The translations under genes and the position numbers were made by a program. The notes below the pieces were generated by a model that was not told the origin of the DNA, did not search any database, and was given only the letters and a program-made list of their open reading frames with translations. Source: Antedon bifida (Eukaryota > Echinodermata > Crinoidea > Comatulida > Antedonidae). From it: a DNA stretch of 64,000 nucleotides. Shown here one piece after another: positions 43,339 through 57,333 of the stretch (position 1 is the first letter of the stretch; every line of letters starts with the position of its first letter). The stretch spans positions 11,222,001-11,286,000 of the forward strand of contig OY727102.1 in assembly GCA_963402885.1 (NCBI GenBank), in the 5' to 3' direction.

Positions 43339-44920
43339 AGGTGATCATTTAGAATAAAATGATCACCTATTGTTATTGTATGAAATCTTTATTTATTTAT
43401 TTTTTTATTATTTTTTTTTTTATTCTTTCTGTACACTTTTTGTGTAACAATTATCTCAAAAAGTTGAATTGCAATGATCACAAAAATTACACAATGTCTT
43501 TCAAATACTTTAACTTAGACATAATAAGCTTTCCAGCGTGATCACTCATCCGTGACGTCATTTATACGCCATTTTGTGAAATCACATTATCAATCATATC
43601 TCCATAATTCATTATCACATATTAATGAAATTCACTACACGTAAATTTCAGGTAAAGGTAAAAATATTAGCAAATAAAAACTCGTGCGTTTCAAGGTCAT
43701 GCGCGTGAAATCGCGCGTTAAAATTTTAAAAAGCTCAAAATTAAGTTTTGATCAATTTAGAGCATGAATTAGGCCATTTGCGTGTTTCAAAAAATTACTG
43801 CGCAAAAATGCGTTTTTGCGCACGCGAATCTTAGAAAGCGTAAAAAGTAAAATTTGATGAATAAATCATATTCTACTCACAATCCTTAGTACATTTACCC
43901 ATTTTGAGTCCATTCAGACTTAAAATGACGCTATACGAGCATGTTAAAAATGACAAAATGCGCACATTAATTTCACAAAAGTTCTGAAAATGGTGAAAAA
44001 TAGGCCTTTTTAAAATGAAAATAACTCTTCAGAATGCAAGATGACCCCCAATTTTTTTAACTTATTCTGGAAGCCATTGAGTTGTAGATATGAATTCATG
44101 TACACATTTTACATACAAAATGTTTTGACGTCATCAAATGGCCACTTGAATTTAAAAATTAGGATTTGTTATCTTTTTGTGTAGATTATCACATTTAACA
44201 GAGCGCATCTTGGTTATGTGTGCTCGAATTTCGCACAACTTTCAGTATGTGCTTGCTTAATTAATTATCTTTATCATGAGTTGACACTATCTTCATTTTA
44301 ATGACGTCATCACGCGTAAAAACTTGAATAACGTAGGCCGTGTAATTTCACCTTCGCAGTAAATTTGAATATCTTACAGCTCTTCAGAATTGAAGGTTAC
44401 CTTGATGATTATAATTTATTATGAAAGCTGATGAAATGTAGATATTAATTCATATAAAAATTAAGCCTATCGGATGTTGTGACGTTAACATATGGCCAGT
44501 TGAAGTGAAAAAGTAGTTTTTTCATATTTTTCGTCAAAGTTATACACAATTCAAAGAGCGCGCACAGCGCTTCTACGTGCCAAATTTTTTTCCAAATCTT
44601 ATATTTTTTTGCTCAATTAATTATCTTTCGAAATTGTCATCTTAAAGTTTAGTTTGATAACGTCATCATGCCAAAAAATTAGAACATGTGTGTCCCGTAA
44701 TTTCACCTATGCTACACTGTATATAGATATACAGTATATACTGTACATATTGTATATGGCATATAGGCACAACTCAGCACTATAAGCATATAATAGGATG
44801 GCATACATCAACATTTTCCGATCGTATGTTAACGTACGTGCATGTTTAAAAAAAATTTATTTCAGTAAAATGATAAAAATGATCACCTATAATTCGTCAA
44901 AGTGACGAATTAAATTCTAG
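43339..44920 (+). mobile_element. Non-autonomous Helentron copy A7 (A family, mosaic)
   Basis: The head is 43339-43368 and CTAG 44917-44920. The first third resembles A5 and A10 (for example AAATTTGATG near 43850), whereas from about 44040 onward it is nearly identical to A2, A4 and A6. Recombination or gene conversion between subfamilies explains this. Confidence 0.88.
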
Positions 44921-44921
44921 T

Positions 44922-46471
44922 GTAAAATTGTTTTTATACAAAAACAATTTTACTTCCCAATTTCTTTCTGTACAGATTTTGTGTAACAAATATCTCAAAA
45001 AGTTTATAGCCAATGATTACCAAAATTTCACTATGTCTTTCAAATACTTTAACTTAGTCCTAATAAGCTTTCCAGTGTGATCACTCATCCGTGACGTCAT
45101 TTATACGCCATTTTGTGAAATCACATTATCAATCATATCTCCATAATTAATCATCACATAATAATGAAATTCACTACACGTAAACTTCAGGTCAAGGGGA
45201 AAAATATTAGCAAAGAAAAACGCATGCACACGTAGGGTCATGCGCGTGAAATCGCGCGTTTAAAATTTAAAAAGCTCAAAATTAAGTTTTGATCAATTAA
45301 GAGCATAAATTAGGCCATTTGCGTGTTTCAAAAAATTACTGCGCAAAAACACGTTTTTGCGCGTGCGTACAAAAAAAGCGTACAAAATCGCAATTTTTTG
45401 TACAAATTGCATTCTACCCATCTTCCTTAGTACATTCACCAAATTTGAATCCATTTCGACTTAAAATAGTGCTATACGAGGACGTTAAAAATGACAAAAT
45501 GCGCACATTAATTGTACAAAAGTGCTAAAAAGGGTAAAAAATAAGGCCTTTTTAAAATGAATAGAACTCTTCAGAATGGAAGATGACCCCCAATTTTTTT
45601 AACTTATTATGGAAGCCAATGAGTTGTAGATATAAATGTATATACACATTAGACGTACAAAATGGTATGACGTCATCGTTTGGCCACATGAATTTTTAAA
45701 ATAGGGTTTTTTCCCCTTTTGTCATATACCACCATATTCAACAGAGCGCAACTCGCTTATCTGTGATCGATTTTTTTTAAATTTTTAATATATTCTACAT
45801 CAACCAATTATGTTACTTATGAGTTGCCAATATTTTCATTTTGATGGCGTCATCATGTCTTAAAATTTGAATAACGGTGGTTACGTAATTTCACCTACAA
45901 CGTATAGTTGAATACCTTACAGCTCTTCTGAATTAAAGTTGACCTTGATGTTTATAACTTATTGTGAGAGCTGGTGAAATGTAGATATGAATTCATATAC
46001 AAATTAAGCCTATCAAATGTTGTGACGTTATCATATGGCCAGTTGAAGTTAAAGAGTAGTTTTTTCATCTCTTTCGTCAAAGTTATACAAATTTTGAAGA
46101 GCGCGCACCGCACTTCTACGTGCCAAATGTTCTTCCAATTGTTATATTTTATTGCTCAATTCATTATCTTTCGATATTGTTATCCACAAGTTTATTTTGA
46201 TAATGTCATCAGTGCCAAAAAATTAGAACATGATGTGTGTCTGTAATTTCACCAATTCTACACTGTATATAGATATACAGTATATACTGTACATAATGTA
46301 TATGGCATATAAATAGGCACAACTCAGCACCATAAGCGTATAATGGGATGGCCTACATCAACATTTTCCGATCGTATGTTGACATACATGCATGTTTAAA
46401 AAAATATTAATGTCAATAAAATTATAAAAATGATCACCTATAATTCGTCAAAGTGACGAATTAAATTCTAG
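44922..46471 (+). mobile_element. Non-autonomous Helentron copy A8 with a different 5' hairpin
   Basis: It starts with a perfect hairpin at 44922-44953 (arms of 14 bp, GTAAAATTGTTTTT and its complement, loop ATAC) that is unrelated to the standard head and lacks the TTGTTATTGTA box. The 3' end is the ordinary A terminus, CTAG 46468-46471. A11 and A15 begin in a related way. Confidence 0.86.
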
Positions 46472-46476
46472 TTATT

Positions 46477-48057
46477 AGGTGATCATTTAGAATAAAATGA
46501 TCACCTATTGTTATTGTATGAAATCTTTATTTTTTTTTTTTTTTTTTTTATTCTTTCTGTACACTTTTTGTGTAACAAATATCTCAAAAAGTTAAATGTC
46601 AATGATTACCAAAATTTCACAATGTCTTTCAAATACTGTAACTTAGTCATAATAAGCTTTTCAGCGTGATCACTCAACCATGACGTCATTTATACGCCAT
46701 TTTGTGAAATCACATTATGAATCATATCTCCATAATTCATTATCACATATTAATGAAATTTACTACACGTAAACTTCAGGTAAAGGTAAAAATATTAGCA
46801 AATAAAAACTTGCGCGTTTCAAGGTCATTCGCGTGAAATCGCGCGTTAAAAATTTAAAAAGCTCAAAATTACGTTTTGATCAGTTTAGAGCATAAATTAG
46901 GCCATTTGCGTGTTTTAAAAAATTACTGCGCAAAAACGTGTTTTTGCGCGTGCGTACATACAAAGCTTAAAAAATACCAATTTTTTGTACAAATTGCATC
47001 CTAGTCATCTTACTTAGTACATTCACTAAATTTGAGTCCATTCCGACTTAAAATAACGCTATACGAGCACGTTAAAAATGACAAAATGCGCACATTAATT
47101 GTACAAAAGTGCTAAAAATGGTAAAAAATAAGGCCTTTTTAAAATGAATATAACTTTTCAGAATGGAAGATGACCCCCATTTTTTTAAACTTATTATGGA
47201 AGTTAATGAGTTGTAGATATAAATGTATATACCCATTAGACATACAAAATGGTATGACGTCATCATTTGGCCACATGAATTTTTAAAATAGGGTTTTTTC
47301 CCATTTTGTCATAGACCACCATATTCAACAGAGCGTAACTCGCTTATCTGTGCTCGATTTTCTTTTTTATTTTAAATATATTCTACCTCAACCAATTATG
47401 TTACTCATGAGTTGCCAATATTTTCATTTCGATGACGTCATCACGTCTTAAAATTTGAATAACGGTGGTTACATAATTTCACCTACAACGTATAGTTGAA
47501 TTCCTTACAGCTCTTCTGAATTAAAGTTGACCTTGATGTTTATAACTTATTATGAGAGCTGGTGAAATGTAGATATGAATGCATATACAAATTAAGCCTA
47601 TCGAATGTTATGAAGTTATCATATGGCCAGTTGAAGCAAAAAAGTATTTTTTTCATCTCTTTCGTCAAAGTTATACAAATTTCAAAGGGCGCTCACCGCG
47701 CTTCTACGTGCCAAATTTTCTTCCAATTGTTATATTTTATTGCTCAATTCATTATCTTTCGATATTGGTATCCACAAGTTTATTTTCATAATGTCATCAG
47801 TACCAAAAAGTTAGATCATGATGTGTGTCCGTAATTTCACCAATGCTACACTGTATATAGATGTACAGTATATACTGTACATAATGTATATGGCATATAA
47901 ATAGGCAAAACTCAGCACTATAAGCGTATAATAGGATGGCATACATCAACATTTTCCGATTGTATGTTAACATACGTGCATGTTTATTAATATTAATGTC
48001 AATAAAATTATAAAAATGATCACCTATAATTCGTCAAAGTGACGAATTAAATTCTAG
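46477..48057 (+). mobile_element. Non-autonomous Helentron copy A9 (A family)
   Basis: The head is 46477-46506 (TATGAAATC type), followed by a long T run. CTAG lies at 48054-48057. It is complete with two internal units. The body is close to A8 in its 3' half. Confidence 0.9.
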
Positions 48058-48062
48058 TTATT

Positions 48063-48177
48063 AGGTGATCATTTAGAATAAAATGATCACCTATTGTTAT
48101 TGTACAAAATCTTTATTGTTATTAGGTGATCATTTAGAATAAAATGATCACCTATTGTTATTGTACAAAATATTATT
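48063..48177 (+). repeat. Two tandem A-family heads
   Basis: Hairpins are at 48063-48092 (TACAAAATC type) and 48124-48153 (TACAAAATA type). The inner one serves A10. The outer ends CTTTATTGTTATT, and the headless A12 body at 51249 begins TTATTCTTC, so joining the two would restore a normal head-body junction. Confidence 0.88.
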
Positions 48178-49691
48178 ATTATTCTTCTTTCTGTACACTT
48201 TTTGTTTAACAATTATCTCAAAAAGTTGAATAACAATGATCACAAAAATTTCACAATGTCTTTCAAATACTTTAACTTAGCCATAATAAGCTTTTCAGCG
48301 TGATCACTCATCCGTGACGTCACGTATACGCCATTTTGTGAAATCACATTATCAATCATATGTCCATAATTCATTATCACATATTTATGAAATCCACTAC
48401 ACGTAAATTTCAGGTTAAGGTAAAAAATATTAACAAATAAAAACTTGCGCATCTCAAGGTCATGCACGTGAAATCGCGCGCAAAGATTTTAAAAAGCTTA
48501 AAATTAAGTTTTGATCAATTTAGAGCATGAATTAGGCCATTTGCGTGTTTCAAAAAATTACTGCGCAAAAACACGTTTTTGCGTACGCGATTCTTAGAAG
48601 GCGTAAAAAATGAAATTTGATGTATAAATCACATTCTACTCACAATTCTTAGTACATTCACCGATCTTGAGTCCATTCCGACTTAAAATAACGGTATACG
48701 AGCACGTTAAAAAAGACAAAATGCGCACATTAATTTCACAAAAGTGCTAAAAATGGTAAAAAATATGTCTTTTTTAAAATGAAAATAACTCTTCAGAATG
48801 CACGATGACCCCCAATTTGTTTAACTTATTCTGGAAGCCAATGAGTTGTAGATATAAATGTATATACACATTAGACGTACAAAATGGTATGACGTCATCA
48901 TTTGGCCACATTAATTTTTAAAATAACGTTTTTTCCCCTTTTGTAATGGACCACCATATTCAACAGAGCGCAACTCGCTTATCTGTGATCGATTTTCTTT
49001 AAATTTTTAATATATTCTACCTCAACCAATTATGTTACTTAGGAGTTGCCAATATTTTCATTTGGATGATGTCATCACGTCTTAAAATTTAAATAACGGT
49101 GGTTACGTAATTTCACCTACAAGGTATACTTGAATACCTTACAGCTCTTCTGAATTAAAGTTGACCTTGATGTTTATAACTTATTATGAGAGCTGGTGAA
49201 ATTTAGATATGAATTATTATAAAAATTAAGCCTATCGGATGTTGTGACGTTATCATATGGCCAGTTGAAGTTAAAAAGTAGTTTTTTCATCTCTTTCGTC
49301 AAAGTTATACAATTTTTAAAGAGCGCGCACAGCGCTTCTACGTGCCAAATTCTCTTCCAATTCTTATATTTATTTGCTCAATTCATGTTCTTTCGAAATT
49401 GCCATCTTCGAATTTATTTTGATAATTCCATCATACCAAAAAATTAGAACATGATATGTGTCCCGTGATTTCACCAATGCTACACAGTATATAGATATAC
49501 AGTATATACTGTACATAATGTATATGGCATATAATAGGCACAGCACTATAGTATAACCGTATAATAGGATGGCATACATCAACATTTTCTGATTGTATTT
49601 TAAAATACGTGCATGTTTAAAAAATATTAATGTCAATAAAATTATAAAAATGATCACCTATAATTCGTCAAAGTGACGAATTAAATTCTAG
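48124..49691 (+). mobile_element. Non-autonomous Helentron copy A10 (A family)
   Basis: The body follows the inner head directly through an ATT microsatellite, and CTAG is at 49688-49691. The first third shares the AAATTTGATG type sequence with A5 and A7. Confidence 0.9.
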
Positions 49692-49692
49692 T

Positions 49693-51248
49693 GTGAAATT
49701 GTTTTTATATATAAAAAAAATTTTTCTTCACAATTTCTTTCTGTACAGATTTTGTTTAACAAATATCTCAAAAAGTTGAATAGCAATGATAACAAAAATT
49801 TCACAATGTCTTTGAAATACTCTAACTTAGTTCTAAGAAGCTTTTGAGCGTGATCACTCATCCGTGACGTCATTTATACGCCATTTTGTGAAATCGCATT
49901 ATCAATCATGTCTCCATAATTCATTATCACATATTAATGAAATTCACTACACGTAAACTTTAGGCCAAGGGTAAAAATATTAGCAAATAAAAACGCACGC
50001 GCTCGTAGGATCATGCGCGTGAAATCGCGCGTTAAAAATTAAAAAAGCTCAAAATTACGTTTTGATCAATTTAGAGCATGAATTAGGCCATTTGCGTGTT
50101 TAAAAAAATTACTGCGCAAAAACACGTTTTTGCGCGTGCGTACATAGAAAGCGTAACAAATACAATTTTTTTGTACAAACTGCATTCTACTCATCTTCCT
50201 TGGTACATCCACCAAATTTGAGTCCATTTCGACTTAAAATAGTGCTATACGAGCACGTTAAAAATGACAAAATGCGCACATTAATTGTACAAAAGTGCTA
50301 AAAATGGTAAAAAATAAGGAATTTTTAAAATAAAAATAATTCTTCAGAATGCACGGTGACCCCCAATTTTGTTAACTTATTATGGAAGCCAATGAGTTGT
50401 AGATATAAATGTATATACACATTAGACGTACAAAATGGTATGACGTCATCATTTGGCCACATGAATTTTTAAAATAGGAGATTTTCCCCTTTTGTCATAG
50501 ACCACCATATTCAACAGAGCGCAACTCGCTTATCTGTGATCGATTTTCCTTTAATTTTTAATATATTCTACCTCAACCAATTATGTTACTCATGAGTTGC
50601 CAATATTTTCATTTTGATGACGTCATCATGTCTTAAAATTTGATTAACTGTGGTTACATAATTTCACCTACAACGTATATTTGGATACCTTACAGCTCTT
50701 CTGAATTAAAGTTGACCTTGATGTTTATAACTTATTATGAGAGCTGGTTAAATGTAGATATGAATTAATATAAAAATTAGGCCTATCGGATCTTGTGACG
50801 TTATCATATGGCCAGTTTAAATTAAAAAGCAATTTTTTCATCTCTTTCGTCAAAGTTATACAAATTTTAAAGAGCGCGCACCGCGCTTCTACGTGCCAAA
50901 TTTTCTTCCAATTGTTATATTTCATTGCTCAATTCTTTATCTTTCGATATTGTTATCCACAAGTTTATTTTGATAATGTCATCATCAGTGCCAAAAAATT
51001 AGAACATGATGTGTGTTCGTAGTTTCACTAATGCTACACTGTATATAGATATACAGTATATACTGTACATAATGTATATATATGGCATATAATAGGCACA
51101 ACTCAGTACTATAGCGTATAATAGGATGGCATACATCAACATTTTCCGATTGTATGTTAACATACGTGCATGTTTAAAAAATATTAATGTCAATAAAATG
51201 ATAAAAATGATCACCTATAATTCGTCAAAGTGACGAATTAAATTCTAG
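49693..51248 (+). mobile_element. Non-autonomous Helentron copy A11 with a different 5' hairpin
   Basis: The start 49693-49731 is an imperfect hairpin (GTGAAATT, A/T-rich middle, TTCTTCAC), related to A8 and A15. CTAG lies at 51245-51248. The body start reads TTTCTTTCTGTACAGATTTT, as in A8 and A15. Confidence 0.85.
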
Positions 51249-52760
51249 TTATTCTTCTTTCTGTACACTTTTGTTTAACAAATATCTCAAAAAGTTGAAT
51301 GGCAATGATCACAAAAATTTCACAATGTCTTTTAAATACTTTAACTTAGTCATAATAAGCTTTTCAGCGTGATCACTCAACCGTGACGTCATTAATACGC
51401 GATTTTGTGAAATCACACTATCAATCATATCTCCATAACTCTTTATCACATATCAATAAAATTCACTATACGTAAACTTCAGGTGAAGGATAAAAATATT
51501 AACAAATAAAAACTTACATTTTTCAAGGTCATGCACGTGAAATTGCGCGTTAAAAATTTAAAAAGCTCCAAATTAAGTTTTGATCAATTTAGAGCATGAG
51601 TTAGGCCATTTGCGTGTTTCAAAAAATTACTGCGCAAAAATGCGTTTTTGCGTGCGCAATTCTTAAAATGCGTAAAAAATATGAATTTTTTTTACAAATC
51701 GTATTCTACTCACCATCCTTAGTACATTCACCAAATTTGAATCTGTTCCGACTTAAAATAACGCTATACGAGCAGGTTAAAAATGACAAAATGTGCACAT
51801 TAATTGTACAAAAGTGCTCAAAATAGTAAAAAATAAGGCCTTTTTAAAATTAATATAACTCTTCAGAATGCACGATGACCCCCAATTTTTTAACTTATTC
51901 TGGAAGCCAATGAGTTGTAGATATAAATGTATATACACATTAGACGTACAAAATGGTATGACGTCATCATTTGGCCACATGAATTTTTAAAATAGGGTTT
52001 TTTCCCCTTTTGTAATGGACCACCATATTCAACAGAGCGCAACTCGCTTATCTGTGATCGATTTTCTTTAAATTTTTAATATATTCTACCTCAACCAATT
52101 ATGTTACTTATGAGTTGCCAATATTTTTATTTGGATGATGTCATCACGTCTTAAAATTTAAATAACGGTGGTTACGTAATTTCACCTACAAGGTATACTT
52201 GAATACCTTACAGCTCTTCTGAATTAAAGTTGACCTTGATGTTTATAACTTATTATGAGAGCTGGTGAAATGTAGATATGAATTATTATAAAAATTAAGC
52301 CTATCGGATGTTGTGACGTTATCATATGGCCAGTTGAAGTTAAAAAGTAGTTTTTTCATCTCTTTCGTCAAAGTTATACAATTTTTAAAGAGCGCGCACC
52401 GCCCTTCTACGTGCCAAATTTTCTTCCAATTGTTATATTTTATTGCTCAATTCATTATCTTTCGATATTGTTATCCACAAGTTTATTTTGATAATGTCAT
52501 CAGTGCCGAAAAATTAGAACATGATGTGTGTCCGTAATTTCACCAATGCTACACTGTATATAGATATACAGTATATACTGTACATAATGTATATGGCATA
52601 TAATAGGAACAGCACTATAGTATAACCGTATAATAGGATGGCATACATCAACATTTTATGATTGTATTTTAACATACGTGCATGTTTAAAAAATATTAAT
52701 GTCAATAAAATTATAAAAATGATCACCTATAATTCGTCAAAGTGACGAATTAAATTCTAG
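51249..52760 (+). mobile_element. Headless non-autonomous Helentron copy A12 (A family, gamma subfamily)
   Basis: It starts TTATTCTTCTTTCTG after the CTAG of A11 and ends at CTAG 52757-52760. It is nearly identical to A13, A14 and A18, whose heads, where present, are of the TACAAAAT type. The surplus head at 48063 is of that type. Confidence 0.9.
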
Positions 52761-52762
52761 TT

Positions 52763-52933
52763 AGGTGATCATTTAGAATAAAATGATCACCTATTGTTAT
52801 TGTACAAAATCTTTATTATTAGGTGATCATTTAGAATAAAATGATCACCTATTGTTATTGTACAAAATCTTTATTATTAGGTGATCATTTAGAATAAAAT
52901 GATCACCTATTGTTATTGTACAAAATCTTTATT
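52763..52933 (+). repeat. Three tandem A-family heads
   Basis: Hairpins start at 52763, 52821 and 52879, exactly 58 bp apart, all of TACAAAATC type. Only the third is next to a body (A13). Two headless gamma bodies, A18 and A19, lie further right, with no other unused heads of this type between. Confidence 0.9.
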
Positions 52934-54459
52934 ATTGTTATTATTATTATTCTTCTTTCTGTACACTTTTGTTTAACAAATATCTCAAAAAGTTGAATGG
53001 CAATGATCACAAAAATTTCACAATGTCTTTTAAATACTTTAACTTAGCCATAATAAGCTTTTCAGCGTATTCACTCAACCGTGACGTCATTAATACGCGA
53101 TTTTGTGAAATCACACTATCAATCATATCTCCATAACTCTTTATCACATATCAATAAAATTCACTATACGTAAACTTCAGGTTAAGGATAAAAATATTAA
53201 CAAATAAAAACTTACATTTTTCAAGGTCATGCACGTGAAATTGCGCGTTAAAAATTTAAAAAGCTCCAAATTAAGTTTTGATCAATTTAGAGCATGAGTT
53301 AGGCCATTTGCGTGTTTCAAAAAATTACTGCGCAAAAATGCGTTTTTGCGTGCGCAATTCTTAAAATGCGTAAAAAATATGAATTTTTTTTACAAATCGT
53401 ATTCTACTCACCATCCTTAGTACATTCACCAAATTTGAATCTGTTCCGACTTAAAATAACGCTATACGAGCAGGTTAAAAATGACAAAATGCGCACATTA
53501 ATTGTACAAAAGTGCTAAAAATAGTAAAAAATAAGGCCTTTTTAAAATTAATATAACTCTTCAGAATGCACGATGACCCCCAATTTTTTTAACTTATTCT
53601 GGAAGCCAATGAGTTGTAGATATAAATGTATATACACATTAGACGTACAAAATGGTATGACGTCATCATTTGGCCACATGAATTTTTAAAATAGGGTTTT
53701 TTCCCCTTTTGTAATGGACCACCATATTCAACAGAGCGCAACTCGCTTATCTGCGATCGATTTTCTTTAAATTTTTAATATATTCTACCTCAACCAATTA
53801 TGTTACTTATGAGTTGCCAATATTTTTATTTGGATGATGTCATCACGTCTTAAAATTTAAATAACGGTGGTTACGTAATTTCACCTACAAGGTATACTTG
53901 ATTACCTTACAGCTCTTCTGAATTAAAGTTGACCTTGATGTTTATAACTTATTATGAGAGCTGGTGAAATGTAGATATGAATTATTATAAAAATTAAGCC
54001 TATCGGATGTTTTGACGTTATCATATGGCCAGTTGAAGTTAAAAAGTAGTTTTTTCATCTCTTTCGTCAAAGTTATACAATTTTTAAAGAGCGCGCACCG
54101 CCCTTCTACGTGCCAAATTTTCTTCCAATTGTTATATTTTATTGCTCAATTCATTATCTTTCGATATTGTCATCCACAAGTTTATTTTGATAATTTCATC
54201 AGTGCCGAAAAATTAGAACATGATGTGTGTCCGTAATTTCACCAATGCTACACTGTATATAGATATACAGTATATACTGTACATAATGTATATGGCATAT
54301 AATAGGCACAGCACTATAGTATAACCGTATAATAGGATGGCATACATCAACATTTTATGATTGTATTTTAACATACGTGCATGTTTAAAAAATATTAATG
54401 TCAATAAAATTATAAAAATGATCACCTATAATTCGTCAAAGTGACGAATTAAATTCTAG
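52879..54459 (+). mobile_element. Non-autonomous Helentron copy A13 (A family, gamma subfamily)
   Basis: Complete from the third head of the triplet to CTAG 54456-54459. The tract between head and body reads CTTTATTATTGTTATT and more ATT, which is the uninterrupted form of the junction split in A19. Confidence 0.9.
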
Positions 54460-54476
54460 TTATTGTTATTATTATT

Positions 54477-56044
54477 AGGTGATCATTTAGAATAAAATGA
54501 TCACCTATTGTTATTGTACAAAATATTATTATTATTCTTCTTTCTGTACACTTTTGTTTAGCAATTATCTCAAAAAGTTGAATAACAATGATCACAAAAA
54601 TTTCACAATGTCTTTCAAATACTTTAACTTAGCCATAATAAGCTTTTCAGCGTGATCACTCAACCGTGACGTCATTAATACGCGATTTTGTGAAATCACA
54701 CTATCAATCATATCTCCATAACTCTTTATCACATATCAATAAAATTCACTATACGTAAACTTCAGGTGAAGGATAAAAATATTAACAAATAAAAACTTAC
54801 ATTTTTCAAGGTCATGCACGTGAAATTGCGCGTTAAAAATTTAAAAAGCTCCAAATTAAGTTTTGATCAATTTAGAGCATGAGTTAGGCCATTTGCGTGT
54901 TTCAAAAAATTACTGCGCAAAAATGCGTTTTTGCGTGCGCAATTCTTAAAATGCGTAAAAAATATGAATTTTTTTTACAAATCGTATTCTACTCACCATC
55001 CTTAGTACATTCACCAAATTTGAGTCTGTTCCGACTTAAAATAACGCTATACGAGCAAGTTAAAAATGACAAAATGCGCACATTAATTGTACAAAAGTGC
55101 TAAAAATGGTAAAAAATAAGGCCTTTTTAAAATTAATATAACTCTTCAGAATGCACGATGACCCCCAATTTTTTTAACCTATTCTGGAAGCCAATGAGTT
55201 GTAGATATAAATGTATATACACATTAGACGTACAAAATGGTATGACGTCATCATTTGGCCACATTAATTTTTAAAATAGGGTTTTTTCCCATTTTGTAAT
55301 GGACCACCATATTCAACAGAGCGCAACTCGCTTATCTGTGATCGATTTTCTTTAAATTTTTAATATATTCTACCTCAACCAATTATGTTACTTATGAGTT
55401 GCCAATATTTTCATTTGGATGATGTCATCACGTCTTAAAATTTAAATAACGGTGGTTACGTAATTTCACCTACAAGGTATACTTGAATACCTTACAGCTC
55501 TTCTGAATTAAAGTTGACCTTGATGTTTATAACTTATTATGAGAGCTGGTGAAATGTAGATATGAATTATTATAAAAATTAAGCCTATCGGATGTTGTGA
55601 CGTTATCATATGGCCAGTTGAAGTTAAAAAGTATTTTTTTCATCTCTTTCGTCAAAGTTATACAATTTTTAAAGAGCGCGCACCGCCCTTCTACGTGCCA
55701 AATTTTCTTCCAATTGTTATATTTTATTGCTCAATTCATTATCTTTCGATATTGTAATCCACAAGTTTATTTTGATAATGTCATCAGTGCCGAAAAATTA
55801 GAACATGATGTGTGTCCGTAATTTCACCAATGCTACACTGTATATAGATATACAGTATATACTGTACATAATGTATATGGCATATAATAGGCACAGCACT
55901 ATAGTATAACCGTATAATAGGATGGCATACATCAACATTTTCTGATTGTATTTTAAAATACGTGCATGTTTAAAAAATATTAATGTCAATAAAATAATAA
56001 AAATGATCACCTATAATTCGTCAAAGTGACGAATTAAATTCTAG
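54477..56044 (+). mobile_element. Non-autonomous Helentron copy A14 (A family, gamma subfamily)
   Basis: The head is 54477-54506 (TACAAAATA type) and CTAG 56041-56044. It is preceded by a short TTATTGTTATTATTATT spacer after the CTAG of A13. The body is nearly identical to A13 and A18. Confidence 0.9.
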
Positions 56045-56045
56045 T

Positions 56046-57228
56046 GAGAAATTGTTTTTGTACAAAAAAAATGTTTCTTCGCAATTTCTTTCTGTACAGA
56101 TTTTGTGTAACAAATATCTCAAAAAGTTTAATGTCAATGATTACCAAAATTTCAGAATTTCTTTCAAATACTTTAACTAAGTCCTAATAAGCTTTTCAGC
56201 GTGATCACTCATCCGTGACGTCATTTATACGCCATTTTGTGAAATCACATTATCAATCATATCTCCATAATTAATTATCAGATATTAATGAAATTCACTA
56301 CACGTAAACTTCAGGTCAAGGGTAAAATTATTAGCAAATAAAAACGCACGCGCACGTAGGGTCATGCGCGTGAAATCGCGCATTAAAAATTTAAAAAGGT
56401 CAAAATTACGTTTTGATCAATTTAGAGCATGAATTAGGCCATTTGCGTGTTTTAAAAAATTACTGCGCAAAAACACGTTTCTGCACGTGCGTACTTAGAA
56501 AGCGTAAAAAATAAATGTTTTTTTGTACAAATTGCATTCTACTCATCTTCCTTGGTAGATTCACCAAATGTGAGTCCATTTCGATTTAAAATAGTGCTAT
56601 ACGAGCACGTTAAAAATGACAAAATGCGCACATTAATTGTACAAAAGTGCTAAAAATGGTAAAAATTAAGGCCTTTTTAAAAATAATATAACTCTTCAGA
56701 ATGGCAGGTGACCCCCAATTTTTTTAACTTATTATGGAAGCCAATAAGTTGTAGATACAAATGTATATACACATTAGACGTACAAAATGGTATGACGTCA
56801 TCAAATGGCCACTTGAATTTAAAAATTAGGAATTTTTTTCTTTTTGTGTAGGTTATCGCATTCAATAGTGCGTATCTCCGTTATTTTAGCCCGATTTTCG
56901 CTAAAATTTTAGTATGTACTTGTTAAATTATTATCTTTATCATGAGTTGCCACCTTTTCATTATGATGACGTTATCATGCGTAAAAATTTGAATAACATG
57001 GTGCGATTAATTTCAACTTCAGCGTATATTTGAATATCTCGCAACTCTTCAGAATTGAAGGTTACCTTGATGATTATAAATTATTATGAAAGCTGTTGAA
57101 ATGTAGATATGAATTCATATAAAAACCAAGTCTATCGGATGTTGTGACGTTATCATATGGCCAGTTGAAGTTAAAAAGTAGTTTTTTCATCTTTTGCGTC
57201 AAAATTATACAAATTTCAAAAAGCACGC
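56046..57228 (+). mobile_element. 3'-truncated Helentron copy A15 with a different 5' hairpin
   Basis: The start 56046-56080 is an imperfect hairpin (GAGAAATTGTTTTT and partner). The body ends inside the second internal unit, at AAAAGCACGCAT, and runs straight into the second half of an A head. The 3' hairpin and CTAG are missing, so this copy could not move by itself. Confidence 0.85.
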
Positions 57229-57330
57229 ATTTAGAATAAAATGATCACCTATTGTTATTGTATGAAATCTTTATTAGGTGATCATTTAGAATAAAATGAT
57301 CACCTATTGTTATTGTACAAAATCTTTATT
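57229..57330 (+). repeat. One partial and one complete A-family head
   Basis: 57229-57275 lacks the first arm of its hairpin and is of TATGAAATC type. 57276-57330 is complete and of TACAAAATC type. A C-family head follows at 57334. In the nesting model the complete head belongs to A16 and the partial one to A17; the subfamily of A17 agrees. Confidence 0.87.
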
Positions 57331-57333
57331 ATT

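Noticed and set aside
52763-52933. Regularly spaced palindromic heads that resemble a CRISPR array
   Set aside because: The units are directly abutting Helentron 5' ends with no unique spacers, and the genome is eukaryotic.
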